DNA of 6,749 bases, from contig JAAKFW010000082.1 of NCBI GenBank assembly GCA_011064905.1, forward strand, positions 1-6,749. Direction: 5' to 3'. Below the pieces are notes generated by a model that was not told the DNA's origin, did not search any database, and was given only the letters and a program-made list of their open reading frames with translations. A program made the position numbers and the translations under genes. Below, one piece after another: positions 1-6,680 of the stretch (position 1 is the first letter of the stretch; every line of letters begins with the position of its first letter). This DNA is from Candidatus Anoxychlamydiales bacterium (GTDB lineage: Bacteria > Chlamydiota > Chlamydiia > Chlamydiales > SM23-39).

Positions 1-459
1 TATTTTTTTACTCTCAAAACTTTTTCCATTTATCTTTTTTGTAATTCCAAGAGCTTTGCTCAAAGATCCAGGTCCTGCAGTAAGTGATCTTTCAACTTTT
101 AATTTATTTCTTCTCTTTAACATCTCATCAATTCCAACTATAGGCTCGATCGCTCTTATCAACACAGCTTCTGGGACTTCTTTAATATTTGTAACTACAT
201 TTAGTAAAGAGTGCATTCCATAACATAAATACACATATGCAACTCCGCCAGGTTCAAACATAGTTTCATTTCGATTTGTTTTCTTTCCCATATATGCATG
301 GCAAGCCTTGTCCTCGATGCCTTTATAACTCTCGGTTTCTGTTATCATTCCACCGGTTAAAACTCCGGCAATTTTTGTGAAGAGGTATTTACCAAGGAGC
401 TTTTGGCCGACATCTATAACGTCTTTATTTAAATAAAAATCTAAGGGGAGAATTTTCAT
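1..459 (-). CDS. mpg: DNA-3-methyladenine glycosylase (AAG/MPG family), C-terminus cut off by window edge
   Basis: Base-excision-repair glycosylase that removes alkylated purines such as 3-methyladenine from DNA in the cytoplasm. The 153 visible residues cover most of the family's usual length of roughly 190-210; the stop lies beyond base 1. The catalytic segment TETESYKGIEDKACH has Glu43, Tyr45 and His54 at the same spacing as Glu125, Tyr127 and His136 of human AAG. It is followed by YVYLCYGMHSLLNV (75-88), LIRAIEP (100-106, with the conserved Arg102) and TAGPGSL (127-133), all family signatures. The ATG at 459 gives the expected N-terminus (LPLDFYLNKD...LLGKYL). No good Shine-Dalgarno sequence precedes it, so translation may depend on the upstream gene, whose stop is 25 bases away. 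Same strand as the lipoprotein and RHS genes, so co-transcription is possible. The family call is firm; operon membership is inferred. Confidence 0.95.
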   Translation of the reverse strand, partial: MKILPLDFYLNKDVIDVGQKLLGKYLFTKIAGVLTGGMITETESYKGIEDKACHAYMGKKTNRNETMFEPGGVAYVYLCYGMHSLLNVVTNIKEVPEAVLIRAIEPIVGIDEMLKRRNKLKVERSLTAGPGSLSKALGITKKINGKSFESKKI

Positions 460-484
460 GTTGATATAGCTTTTGTTAATGATT

Positions 485-1030
485 TTACTCAGAAGGGGAT
501 TTAATTTCTTTGTTGGCTTTTTCACTCTCAACGATTTTTACGGCTTCTTCGTAGGTTTCTTCGTGGATAGATTCAAATGATTTTTGGTCGCCTGGTGAAT
601 CGTAAATGATTTTGTCAGAAGAAAGAGCAACACCATTGATCTTTGTATTTGCATTCTGCATATTAATAAAAATAGTTATATCTTTTGTTGTGAAGGGATA
701 ATGAGATAAGTAGGATCTTATATTTTCATTAGTATTAATATTTTTTAGAAACAAGGTTATTGAATAGACTATCAAATCTCTTGCTTCATCTAAATCAAAT
801 TCATTTAATAATAAAAAACTCATATGCATGTTTTCAACTTCATACATCATGGCTCCTCCAATTCCAACTAATCTAAGGTTCTTTTCATTTTGAAGTTCTT
901 TGGCAGTATTTTTCATAATTTCATAAGCTAAGTGAACATATTCTGGTTGATTCTTGTAATCATTTTTAGAATTTGATTTACAGCTTGTTAATATGAATAA
1001 AAAAAGCATTAAAAATTTAAATTTAATCAT
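485..1030 (-). CDS. Predicted lipoprotein of unknown function, coupled to the RHS gene; candidate immunity/partner protein
   Basis: 181 residues. The N-terminus is a lipoprotein signal: Lys3 and Lys5, a hydrophobic stretch (6-14), then lipobox L14-T15-S16-C17, so Cys17 should be lipidated and the protein anchored to a membrane facing the periplasm. The mature part is predicted soluble and mixed alpha/beta: a helix around 30-50, a Gly-rich turn LVGIGGAMM (54-62), a helix DEARDLIVYSITLFLKNIN (81-99), then SYLSHYPFTTKDITIFINM (106-124) and an acidic C-terminal helix (152-171). I recognise no characterised family, though the motifs recall uncharacterised chlamydial lipoproteins. The start is 3 bases after the RHS stop and its ribosome binding site overlaps that stop, so the two proteins are probably made together. 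Position directly downstream of an RHS protein with a C-terminal enzyme-like domain suggests an immunity or accessory role. This is inference only. Confidence 0.88.
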   Translation of the reverse strand: MIKFKFLMLFLFILTSCKSNSKNDYKNQPEYVHLAYEIMKNTAKELQNEKNLRLVGIGGAMMYEVENMHMSFLLLNEFDLDEARDLIVYSITLFLKNINTNENIRSYLSHYPFTTKDITIFINMQNANTKINGVALSSDKIIYDSPGDQKSFESIHEETYEEAVKIVESEKANKEIKSPSE

Positions 1031-1033
1031 TTT

Positions 1034-1039
1034 TCACCT
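1034..1039 (-). promoter_or_regulatory. Ribosome binding site of the lipoprotein gene, overlapping the RHS stop codon
   Basis: Read on the minus strand, the end of the RHS gene is AATAGGTGAAAAATG. AGGTGA matches the 3' half of the Shine-Dalgarno consensus AAGGAGGTGA and contains the RHS stop codon TGA; three A residues separate it from the lipoprotein ATG at 1030. A ribosome finishing the RHS protein would sit on the start site, which predicts translational coupling. Confidence 0.7.
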
Positions 1040-4000
1040 ATTGATAAACTCTTTTATGTGTTTTTCAATGTTGTATTCATAAATCGGATGTTGGAAATTA
1101 TGAACCTGTTTGCTCTCATATACCTGGGAATTTAAAATTGATACACTATCTGAATACCTTCTTTTATTCTCAAAATCAAGCTTAGGAACAAAATCTTTAT
1201 CGGCAACATAATGAATAATACTTTTAGCAAGTCTATGACCCATATATGCAGCTGGAGCAATACCAACAACACTTATTTTCTTTTTATATTCATTTGGTAG
1301 ATTTTTCAAAGCATTTCTAGTATTTATATTTCCCTCACTATGACAAATATGTAATATTTCATTTTTTTCATCTTGATCCAAATACTTTACCCATTCTGAA
1401 TTAATTAATTTACTTGCTTTCGATTGCACTCCTGTTGTGAGAGAGATTCCTGCCCTTAAAATATCTGATGCCGGTCCTTCATTCTCATTATAAATACCAT
1501 GAATATTACTATTATTTACCATTTTAGACAAATATTGAGCAGATTCTCTTGATTCTTGCAATGAATTATAAATTCCATTTGTGAAATAAATTCTTTTGTG
1601 TGGAGATATTTCGCTTCTGCTTAAATCAAAAATTTGAGTAGGTTTCCTTCCTAAAGCTTTATTTACAGCTTCATAAAACAAAGGGCCTGGCAAGTGAGCC
1701 AAAACTTCTAATCCATATAAATCTATGTTTATAAGAGGATCATTATTAACAAAGGCATAGAGATTCAGCCCATCTGTGAACCCCTGAGGATCTGGGGTTA
1801 ACCATCTACCTATTTCAGGATCGTAATACCTTCTACCGTAATATACTAGATTTGTTTCATCATCTATTCTTTTAGAAGAAAATCTCCAGGGAGATGATTT
1901 AAAGAGATCAAATATTAATGATCTAGATACTTTATATGTTTTTTCTTCACCAAAAGCTGAATATCTGTAATGCTCAATGAGAGTTTTTACGAAAATTAAA
2001 GATGTTACATTTCCTGAAATATCATAAATTGGAGTATAGATAAAATCGTCTAATTCAAAAGAGATAGCAGATCCTATTTCAGCTTTTTTTGTATCAGCTA
2101 AAATTCTAAGCTCTTTTTGATTGAGCTCTTTATCGAAAGATCCAATTTCATTTTGATCATCATATAAAAAATATTTAAAATCCTTTTGTCTTTGAGGTAA
2201 ATAATATTGTGCTAAACAACATTTAGATGACTTTATGGCTTTTTTAGAGATTCTTCTATTAAAAGAATCATATGTAAATATTAGGGTATACTCATTTGGT
2301 TTTTCTGTTTTTATGAGCCTATCTAAAGCATCATAAAAAAATCTGATTTCTCCATTTTCAGTTTTTTTTAAAATTGGATTTCCATTTTTATCATATTCAA
2401 AGACTCTTTGGTTTGTAGAGAGGAGTTCATTTAAGCTATTTATTTCGTATTGATCTTCATTTTTAGTAAGTCTATTGAAATGAGAGTCAAACTCATAGTT
2501 GTTCGGAAAAAGGCCTTCTTCTTTAGTAATTTGATTGAGGTCATCATATAAATAAGAGTTTTCATCATCAAGAAACCCTTGCCAATTGATGTTAGAGATT
2601 CTTCCTATTTCATCATATTGGGCATTTTGTGAATGATAGGGGGAGTCAACAATTATTACTCGTTGAAGCTTATCTATGTGATAGAAGATGTCTCCAGCGT
2701 TTTCTGCCAGCTTTTCATGTAATAGATTTCCAGAAAGATCGTAGCGAGTGAATTCATGTTCATATGGTTCTTTATCTTTTGGTGTTCTTATTACTTTTTT
2801 TAAGTTGATAGGGTTGTATTGATATTCAACAAAAGATTTATCTGGAAAGATACATTTTATTTTGTTTCCAAGAAGATCATATTCATTTTTAATTACTAAG
2901 CCACTTGCTTGCTTTTCTTTTAATAGGTGGTTTTTAGCATCATATTTTCTCTTAGTTGTTTTATTTGAATAAACATCTTCTACAAAGGTTAGTTGATTTA
3001 ATTTGTTATATGTAAATTTATAGTGAATTTGTTGATTCGAAAGATTTTCATCTTGCTCAGAGTTTTCAAAATTATTTTTTGATTTTAACTCGATTTGGTT
3101 TGAGAGAGCATCATATTTATATTTTAAGATTGTTTTATCTGGTTTTATTGTTTTATGGAGTAATGCATATTTATATATGTAGCAAGTTGTTTTTTCATCA
3201 TTTGTGTCATACGCTTCAGTAATTAAGATGGGTTTATTCATGGAATCAAATTTCCAGAAGGTTGTAACTTGCTTTAACTCTTCTCCAAGAGAGTTATAAA
3301 TATAACTTATCTGCCTTATTAAATTGCTGTTAAAATCATAGAATTTTTCATCAAAAGATAGAACTGTTCCAGTTGGGCTTAGATGTTTTATAGTTTTTTC
3401 TCTATTTTGGGCATCATAAGTAGAGATGATTTTTTGATGTAGGGAATTTTCTATTATTTTTTGTATTAGCTTATTTTGAGAATCTTCCTCATATATGATA
3501 CTAGTTTCATTATCATAAGCATCTCTTGTTTTTACTAATCTTTTAAATACATCATAATCTTTGTATTCTGTAGATTTCAGGTTTTTTCTAATATTATCTT
3601 CAACTCCTGTTATATAAGAGATTATCTCAATTTTATTATCAGCTAAATCGTATTTATATTTAGCTTTGGATAAAAGCTCTTGGTTGTTATTTAACTGCCT
3701 TATCTTTTTTATTCTTCCTCTATTATCTAATTGATAAGCAGTTATTAATTTATCTCCTTCTATTTTTTTTTCTACAAAACCAAGCGCATCATAAAAAAGT
3801 TCTTCTACTGATAAAAGCTTATTGTTATTAGATAAAAACTTTTCTTTGATTTTTCTGCCAGCTCCATCGTAAGTATAACTAGTGATATTCCCATCTGAAT
3901 CTTTTTTTGAAATCAAATCAAAAGCGCTATATTCAAAATACTCATCTTGTAAGAATTCATCATCAGAAGAATATGTTTTTTTGGAGACAACTCTTTGAAG

Positions 4001-6499
4001 ATAGTCATATTCATATTTTGTTTTGGTGCCTAATTGATTTATGTATGTATCTAGAGTTCCATCTAAATTATAAAAATACTCTTCTCTTGTGTTATCTGGA
4101 TGCTCAATTATAGTTGGTTTATTAAAAAGATTGTGGGAAGTTTTAGTAATATTGCCTTCAGCATCTCGTTTTTCTATTTGCCTGTCTAGAGCGTCATAGC
4201 GATAGGAGATCTCAGGGTTTTTCATTGCACCAAATATATCTTCAACTTGAGGTAAAAGCTCCTTTATTTTGTTTCCTATACAATCGTATTTCTCGCGAGT
4301 AATATTGCCATAAATGTTTTTTTCATAAATTTTATTATGGTTAGCGTCATAGTCAAATTCTTCAACATATTCCTTTTGAATATCTTTTGTGATTTTTTTT
4401 ATCAGCCTATTGCAGTTATCAAAGTAAAAAAAAGTCTCTTTTCCAGAAAAATCTTTTTCATAGATCTTATTATTGCTTTCATCGTATTGATATTGAGCTT
4501 CTCTTCCTATCGGATCTGATTCATAGGTTAAATTATCTTTATGATCATATCTATATGAGAGGGTATATTTTAATTTTCTATCAGATCCATAAACATCTTT
4601 TTTTGTCATGTTACAATCTATTGTGTAATCATAAACTTCCTTTTTTATTAACTTTTCATCTCTCGTTTCTAGATCCAAATAAAGCTCTTCATATATTTCA
4701 GTTAACCCAAATGGTTCAATATCTCTTGGCGTATATTTTTTTATTAATCTTCTTGATACTTTTGTAAGGTCTTCTTTATTCTCAGCTGATCCATCATCTT
4801 CAATTTCTTTGATTAAAACATTATGCTCATCGTATTCATAAAAAAATCTTTGTTTTATTTGGCCTTCATATCTTATGAATTTTACTGCAACTAGATCTGT
4901 ATGAAAACTTTCTCCATCTATTTGGCAAATATGATAAGCATATTCTGTTTTCAAACCGTTTTGTTTTGTCTCCGATTGAATAGAACCATTTTGGGTATGA
5001 GTATATTCTTCTATATTAACATCAACCCCGCTGAGAGACGAAAGGGAATCTCCTACTGGCTTAATTGAAATAGGGCTTGTATTTGATATATTCCCGTAAA
5101 TTGTTTTTCTAATAATATTTCCCTTGTTTTCTTCATCATAGTTATATCGTTCTTCTTTAATAGGGTTATTATTTTCATCGTAAATGACTTTTCCAATTAA
5201 GAATCCTGCTTGATTATCTCCTCCCCAAATGAACTTCTCTCGATTTTTTAAATATTGGGATCCATTTATATTTTGATGCCTTTCAATTTTATCGATTCTT
5301 AAATGGTCTTGATTATAATGATATTTAGTATCATTACCGAGGCCATCTTTTACAGTTGTTACATTAGCATCATAGGTAAAAAAGTGGGTTGTAAAAGCAT
5401 GGTTATTGTTTTTCAGCATTAAAATTTCAGAAACTTTTTTATAGTTGCTAGATCGTTTCGCTCCTAAATGATACTTAAAAATCATTGCTCTATTTTGTGG
5501 AGCTCTATATTCATTTAAAAAGAATACAGAGTGAGCCTGATATTGAATGGATGTATGCCCGTAGTGTGAATATGTGTGTTTTAAAACAAAACATGGATAA
5601 TCATTATCAGATTCCTCTACATCATATATACATTCTAGCTGTTTATTAGTATGGGTTAAAACTTTGACTTTTTCATTTATAGGTTTAGTGTGATCTCCAT
5701 CTTTTAAATCTCTAAAATATTTAATTTCAACTTTTGAATATAACCTTGCTACTGGACTAAAAGATTCAATGCTAACAGGTTGAAAAAATGAGCCCATATA
5801 ATATCTAATTTTATTGCCATTTGGTAAAATTTCAGTATCTAAATGATATCTTTCATCTCCTCCTTGAGACCTTTTGTAATTCCTAATAGTGCCATCTACG
5901 CACTTCACCCTAATGCGACGGTCTCCCACCTTTTCCACAACATTTCTTCTATAATTTGTTTTAGCGCTTATTTGCCCCCTAGAAGTGTTTACAAAAGCTT
6001 GTTTTCCAGCTCCGTCATCATGAAATGAAAGAGTTGTTGTTCCAAATTTCCATTCATTAAATTTTTTCGGATCTTTTTTTTTCAATTTTTTGAATTTTCG
6101 AAAAGAATAAGATTGGCGAACTCCTGATGGCTCATAGATATCTAACCTTCTATATTTTTGTTTTTTAGGTTGCTCTCGATCTAGATCATATGCAACATAT
6201 GCATATATATGAGAAAAATGTTCCCATCCTGCATGTTGATCTCTACGTTTTAAATATGGGATACGCACATTGAATCTTTTATCTAACATGTTAAAATAGT
6301 TTTTTCCATAATAAGTCGGTTCTTTTCCAGGGGCAACAATGTCTATAGTATTTATAAAGATGTTTCCAGTTATTGCACTCACACAGCCTTCAATTAAAGC
6401 TGAGGGATCTCCCTCTGTAGTAGCTTGAGCGATTTTTTCAAAATCCTCTGAAAAAAGAAATGTTGTAATAAAAATTAAGAAGAAAAATATTCGAAGCAT
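1034..6499 (-). CDS. Exported RHS/YD-repeat protein with C-terminal DUF687-like (alpha/beta-hydrolase-like) domain; polymorphic-toxin-like
   Basis: 1821 residues, intact. Order of parts: Sec signal peptide (1-17); RHS opening motif around 39-68 (GCVSAITGNIFINTIDIVAP then GKEP), which resembles the ATGN...DLVLPG segment that starts many RHS proteins; a beta-rich section (about 69-385) without a clear repeat; about 1000 residues of YD repeats (about 385-1425), for example YDALDRQIEKRDAEGNIT at 768; a linker; the RHS-associated core (about 1535-1597, YYGRRYYDPEIGRWLTPDP); and a variable C-terminal domain (1598-1821) with a CHSEG nucleophile-elbow-like motif. In known RHS and Tc-C proteins the YD repeats form a hollow shell enclosing the C-terminal domain, which is cut free by the core. 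The start at 6499 is chosen because AAGGAG lies 7 bases upstream and the following residues form a clean signal peptide; a longer in-frame start at 6538 would put 13 charged or aromatic residues ahead of it. Target and delivery route are unknown. Confidence 0.93.
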   Translation of the reverse strand: MLRIFFFLIFITTFLFSEDFEKIAQATTEGDPSALIEGCVSAITGNIFINTIDIVAPGKEPTYYGKNYFNMLDKRFNVRIPYLKRRDQHAGWEHFSHIYAYVAYDLDREQPKKQKYRRLDIYEPSGVRQSYSFRKFKKLKKKDPKKFNEWKFGTTTLSFHDDGAGKQAFVNTSRGQISAKTNYRRNVVEKVGDRRIRVKCVDGTIRNYKRSQGGDERYHLDTEILPNGNKIRYYMGSFFQPVSIESFSPVARLYSKVEIKYFRDLKDGDHTKPINEKVKVLTHTNKQLECIYDVEESDNDYPCFVLKHTYSHYGHTSIQYQAHSVFFLNEYRAPQNRAMIFKYHLGAKRSSNYKKVSEILMLKNNNHAFTTHFFTYDANVTTVKDGLGNDTKYHYNQDHLRIDKIERHQNINGSQYLKNREKFIWGGDNQAGFLIGKVIYDENNNPIKEERYNYDEENKGNIIRKTIYGNISNTSPISIKPVGDSLSSLSGVDVNIEEYTHTQNGSIQSETKQNGLKTEYAYHICQIDGESFHTDLVAVKFIRYEGQIKQRFFYEYDEHNVLIKEIEDDGSAENKEDLTKVSRRLIKKYTPRDIEPFGLTEIYEELYLDLETRDEKLIKKEVYDYTIDCNMTKKDVYGSDRKLKYTLSYRYDHKDNLTYESDPIGREAQYQYDESNNKIYEKDFSGKETFFYFDNCNRLIKKITKDIQKEYVEEFDYDANHNKIYEKNIYGNITREKYDCIGNKIKELLPQVEDIFGAMKNPEISYRYDALDRQIEKRDAEGNITKTSHNLFNKPTIIEHPDNTREEYFYNLDGTLDTYINQLGTKTKYEYDYLQRVVSKKTYSSDDEFLQDEYFEYSAFDLISKKDSDGNITSYTYDGAGRKIKEKFLSNNNKLLSVEELFYDALGFVEKKIEGDKLITAYQLDNRGRIKKIRQLNNNQELLSKAKYKYDLADNKIEIISYITGVEDNIRKNLKSTEYKDYDVFKRLVKTRDAYDNETSIIYEEDSQNKLIQKIIENSLHQKIISTYDAQNREKTIKHLSPTGTVLSFDEKFYDFNSNLIRQISYIYNSLGEELKQVTTFWKFDSMNKPILITEAYDTNDEKTTCYIYKYALLHKTIKPDKTILKYKYDALSNQIELKSKNNFENSEQDENLSNQQIHYKFTYNKLNQLTFVEDVYSNKTTKRKYDAKNHLLKEKQASGLVIKNEYDLLGNKIKCIFPDKSFVEYQYNPINLKKVIRTPKDKEPYEHEFTRYDLSGNLLHEKLAENAGDIFYHIDKLQRVIIVDSPYHSQNAQYDEIGRISNINWQGFLDDENSYLYDDLNQITKEEGLFPNNYEFDSHFNRLTKNEDQYEINSLNELLSTNQRVFEYDKNGNPILKKTENGEIRFFYDALDRLIKTEKPNEYTLIFTYDSFNRRISKKAIKSSKCCLAQYYLPQRQKDFKYFLYDDQNEIGSFDKELNQKELRILADTKKAEIGSAISFELDDFIYTPIYDISGNVTSLIFVKTLIEHYRYSAFGEEKTYKVSRSLIFDLFKSSPWRFSSKRIDDETNLVYYGRRYYDPEIGRWLTPDPQGFTDGLNLYAFVNNDPLINIDLYGLEVLAHLPGPLFYEAVNKALGRKPTQIFDLSRSEISPHKRIYFTNGIYNSLQESRESAQYLSKMVNNSNIHGIYNENEGPASDILRAGISLTTGVQSKASKLINSEWVKYLDQDEKNEILHICHSEGNINTRNALKNLPNEYKKKISVVGIAPAAYMGHRLAKSIIHYVADKDFVPKLDFENKRRYSDSVSILNSQVYESKQVHNFQHPIYEYNIEKHIKEFINR
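1037..1708 (-). other. C-terminal variable domain of the RHS protein: DUF687-like alpha/beta-hydrolase fold candidate
   Basis: Residues 1598-1821, directly after the RHS core. Hydrolase-like landmarks occur in the right order: a strand and loop RIYFTNGIYNSL (Asn1641 in the loop), a strand leading to ICHSEGNINTRNAL with Ser1721 as likely nucleophile, a strand ISVVGIAPAAYM, a strand IIHYVADKDFVPKLD with Asp1767 or Asp1769 as candidate acid, and VHNFQHPIY near the end with His1800 or His1804 as candidate base. The elbow reads C-H-S-E-G instead of the common G-x-S-x-G. The arrangement (NGI...N, CHS-G, IAPAAY, HxFQxP) is what I remember of the Chlamydiae-restricted family DUF687. An esterase, lipase or thioesterase activity is inferred; the substrate cannot be told from the sequence. 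Confidence 0.7.
1709..1897 (-). other. RHS repeat-associated core domain with variant autoproteolysis site
   Basis: Residues about 1535-1597 read SPWRFSSKRIDDET, then NLVYYGRRYYDPEIGRWL, TPDPQGFTDGLNLYAFVNND and PLINIDLYGL. This matches the RHS-associated core consensus (YYGARYYDPxxGRFLSPDP...NLYxYVxNNPxxxxDPxGL). The residues known to be needed for self-cleavage in Tc-toxin C subunits, an Arg and two Asp, are present as Arg1557, Asp1570 and Asp1593 with the expected spacings of 13 and 23. The proline of DPxGL is replaced by Leu1594. Cleavage would be predicted after Leu1597, releasing the 224-residue C-terminal domain. Confidence 0.88.
2225..5347 (-). repeat. YD (RHS) repeat array at the protein level, roughly 30 degenerate units
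   Basis: Residues about 385-1425 contain recurring units with a YD or YN/FD pair about every 20-45 residues, often followed by xxGNxI or xxxRLxK and then a D-x-x-G-N-x-T/I-type turn. Examples are YDALDRQIEKRDAEGNIT (768), YTYDGAGRKIKE and FFYDALDRLIKT (Tyr1389). On the plus strand the units show up as recurring TCATA/ATCATA words. Such repeats form the beta-sheet shell of RHS and Tc-C proteins. The units are diverged from each other, with no exact long DNA repeat seen. Edges are approximate. Confidence 0.85.
6449..6499 (-). other. Sec-type signal peptide of the RHS protein
   Basis: Residues 1-17 are MLRIFFFLIFITTFLFS: one positive charge (Arg3), an uninterrupted hydrophobic core of about 13 residues, then a Ser before the acidic EDFEK. 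This is a plausible signal peptidase I site after Ser17, with no lipobox cysteine. It implies export across the inner membrane. The exact cleavage site is uncertain. Confidence 0.75.
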
Positions 6500-6506
6500 T
6501 ACATGG

Positions 6507-6512
6507 CTCCTT
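6507..6512 (-). promoter_or_regulatory. Ribosome binding site that fixes the RHS start codon
   Basis: On the minus strand AAAAAAAGGAGCCATGTAATG gives AAGGAG 7 bases before the ATG at 6499. Another ATG lies only 2 bases after AGGAG, but it is out of frame and is followed at once by TAA. It overlaps the true start as ATGTAATG, so it is not the RHS start. Confidence 0.8.
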
Positions 6513-6670
6513 TTTTTAAAAAGAAAATAAAATATCAAATAAATTTAAATTTTTGTAAAGAAATTATTTTCAGTAAATATTTTTTCTTGGCAAAGAAGCA
6601 AGGTATTTTGATTTGATAAAAAAAAATAAAAAGGATAAGCTTTCAGCAAAATTAAAATGTAAATTTACGG

Positions 6671-6676
6671 AAGGGG
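6671..6676 (+). promoter_or_regulatory. Ribosome binding site of the right-hand gene
   Basis: The purine run GGAAGGGG ends 4 bases before the ATG at 6681 (AAGG is 6 bases away). It is the strongest such run on the plus strand in this intergenic region and supports the start of a real gene. Confidence 0.6.
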
Positions 6677-6680
6677 ATAT

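Larger units (their letters stand above)
6500..6680. promoter_or_regulatory. Divergent AT-rich intergenic region holding the presumed promoters of the RHS operon and the right-hand gene
   Basis: This gap of 181 bases is the only place a promoter for either divergent gene could sit in the window. Weak sigma-70-like candidates reading leftward are TTGCCA (6588-6593) with AATAAT (6563-6568), spacer 19, and TTTACA (6554-6559) with TATTTT (6529-6534), spacer 19. Reading rightward the best -35-like word is TTGATA (6613-6618), but the -10 partner is poor. In such AT-rich DNA these matches are expected by chance, so the exact elements are unproven. No terminator hairpin is visible. Confidence 0.35.

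Noticed and set aside
460..484. Possible terminator or promoter between the lipoprotein and glycosylase genes
   Set aside because: The 25-base gap has no stem followed by a T-run and no convincing -10/-35 pair.
3907..4113. Plus-strand open frame of 68 codons
   Set aside because: It lies wholly antisense inside the RHS gene, has no ribosome binding site, and its composition follows the reverse of the YD-repeat codons.
4337..4767. Two plus-strand open frames (4337-4519 and 4555-4767) encoding hydrophobic peptides
   Set aside because: Antisense to the RHS YD repeats. The apparent hydrophobicity comes from reading the reverse complement of Lys/Asp/Tyr-rich AT codons.
2225..5347. Possible tandem DNA repeat or recombination array
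   Set aside because: The periodicity is protein-level YD repeats with diverged DNA. No long exact repeats were seen that would indicate recent duplication.
5843..6028. Plus-strand open frame of 61 codons
   Set aside because: Antisense within the intact RHS coding region, with no independent support.
6499..6504. Start-stop minimal ORF ATG-TAA overlapping the RHS start
   Set aside because: The ATG is only 2 bases from the Shine-Dalgarno, too close for efficient initiation. The overlap is most likely chance.
6500..6538. Longer in-frame start of the RHS gene at 6538, adding 13 residues
   Set aside because: The extension (MIFYFLFKKRSHV) has no Shine-Dalgarno and would bury the signal peptide. 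The ATG at 6499 has AAGGAG at 7 bases and starts a clean signal sequence.
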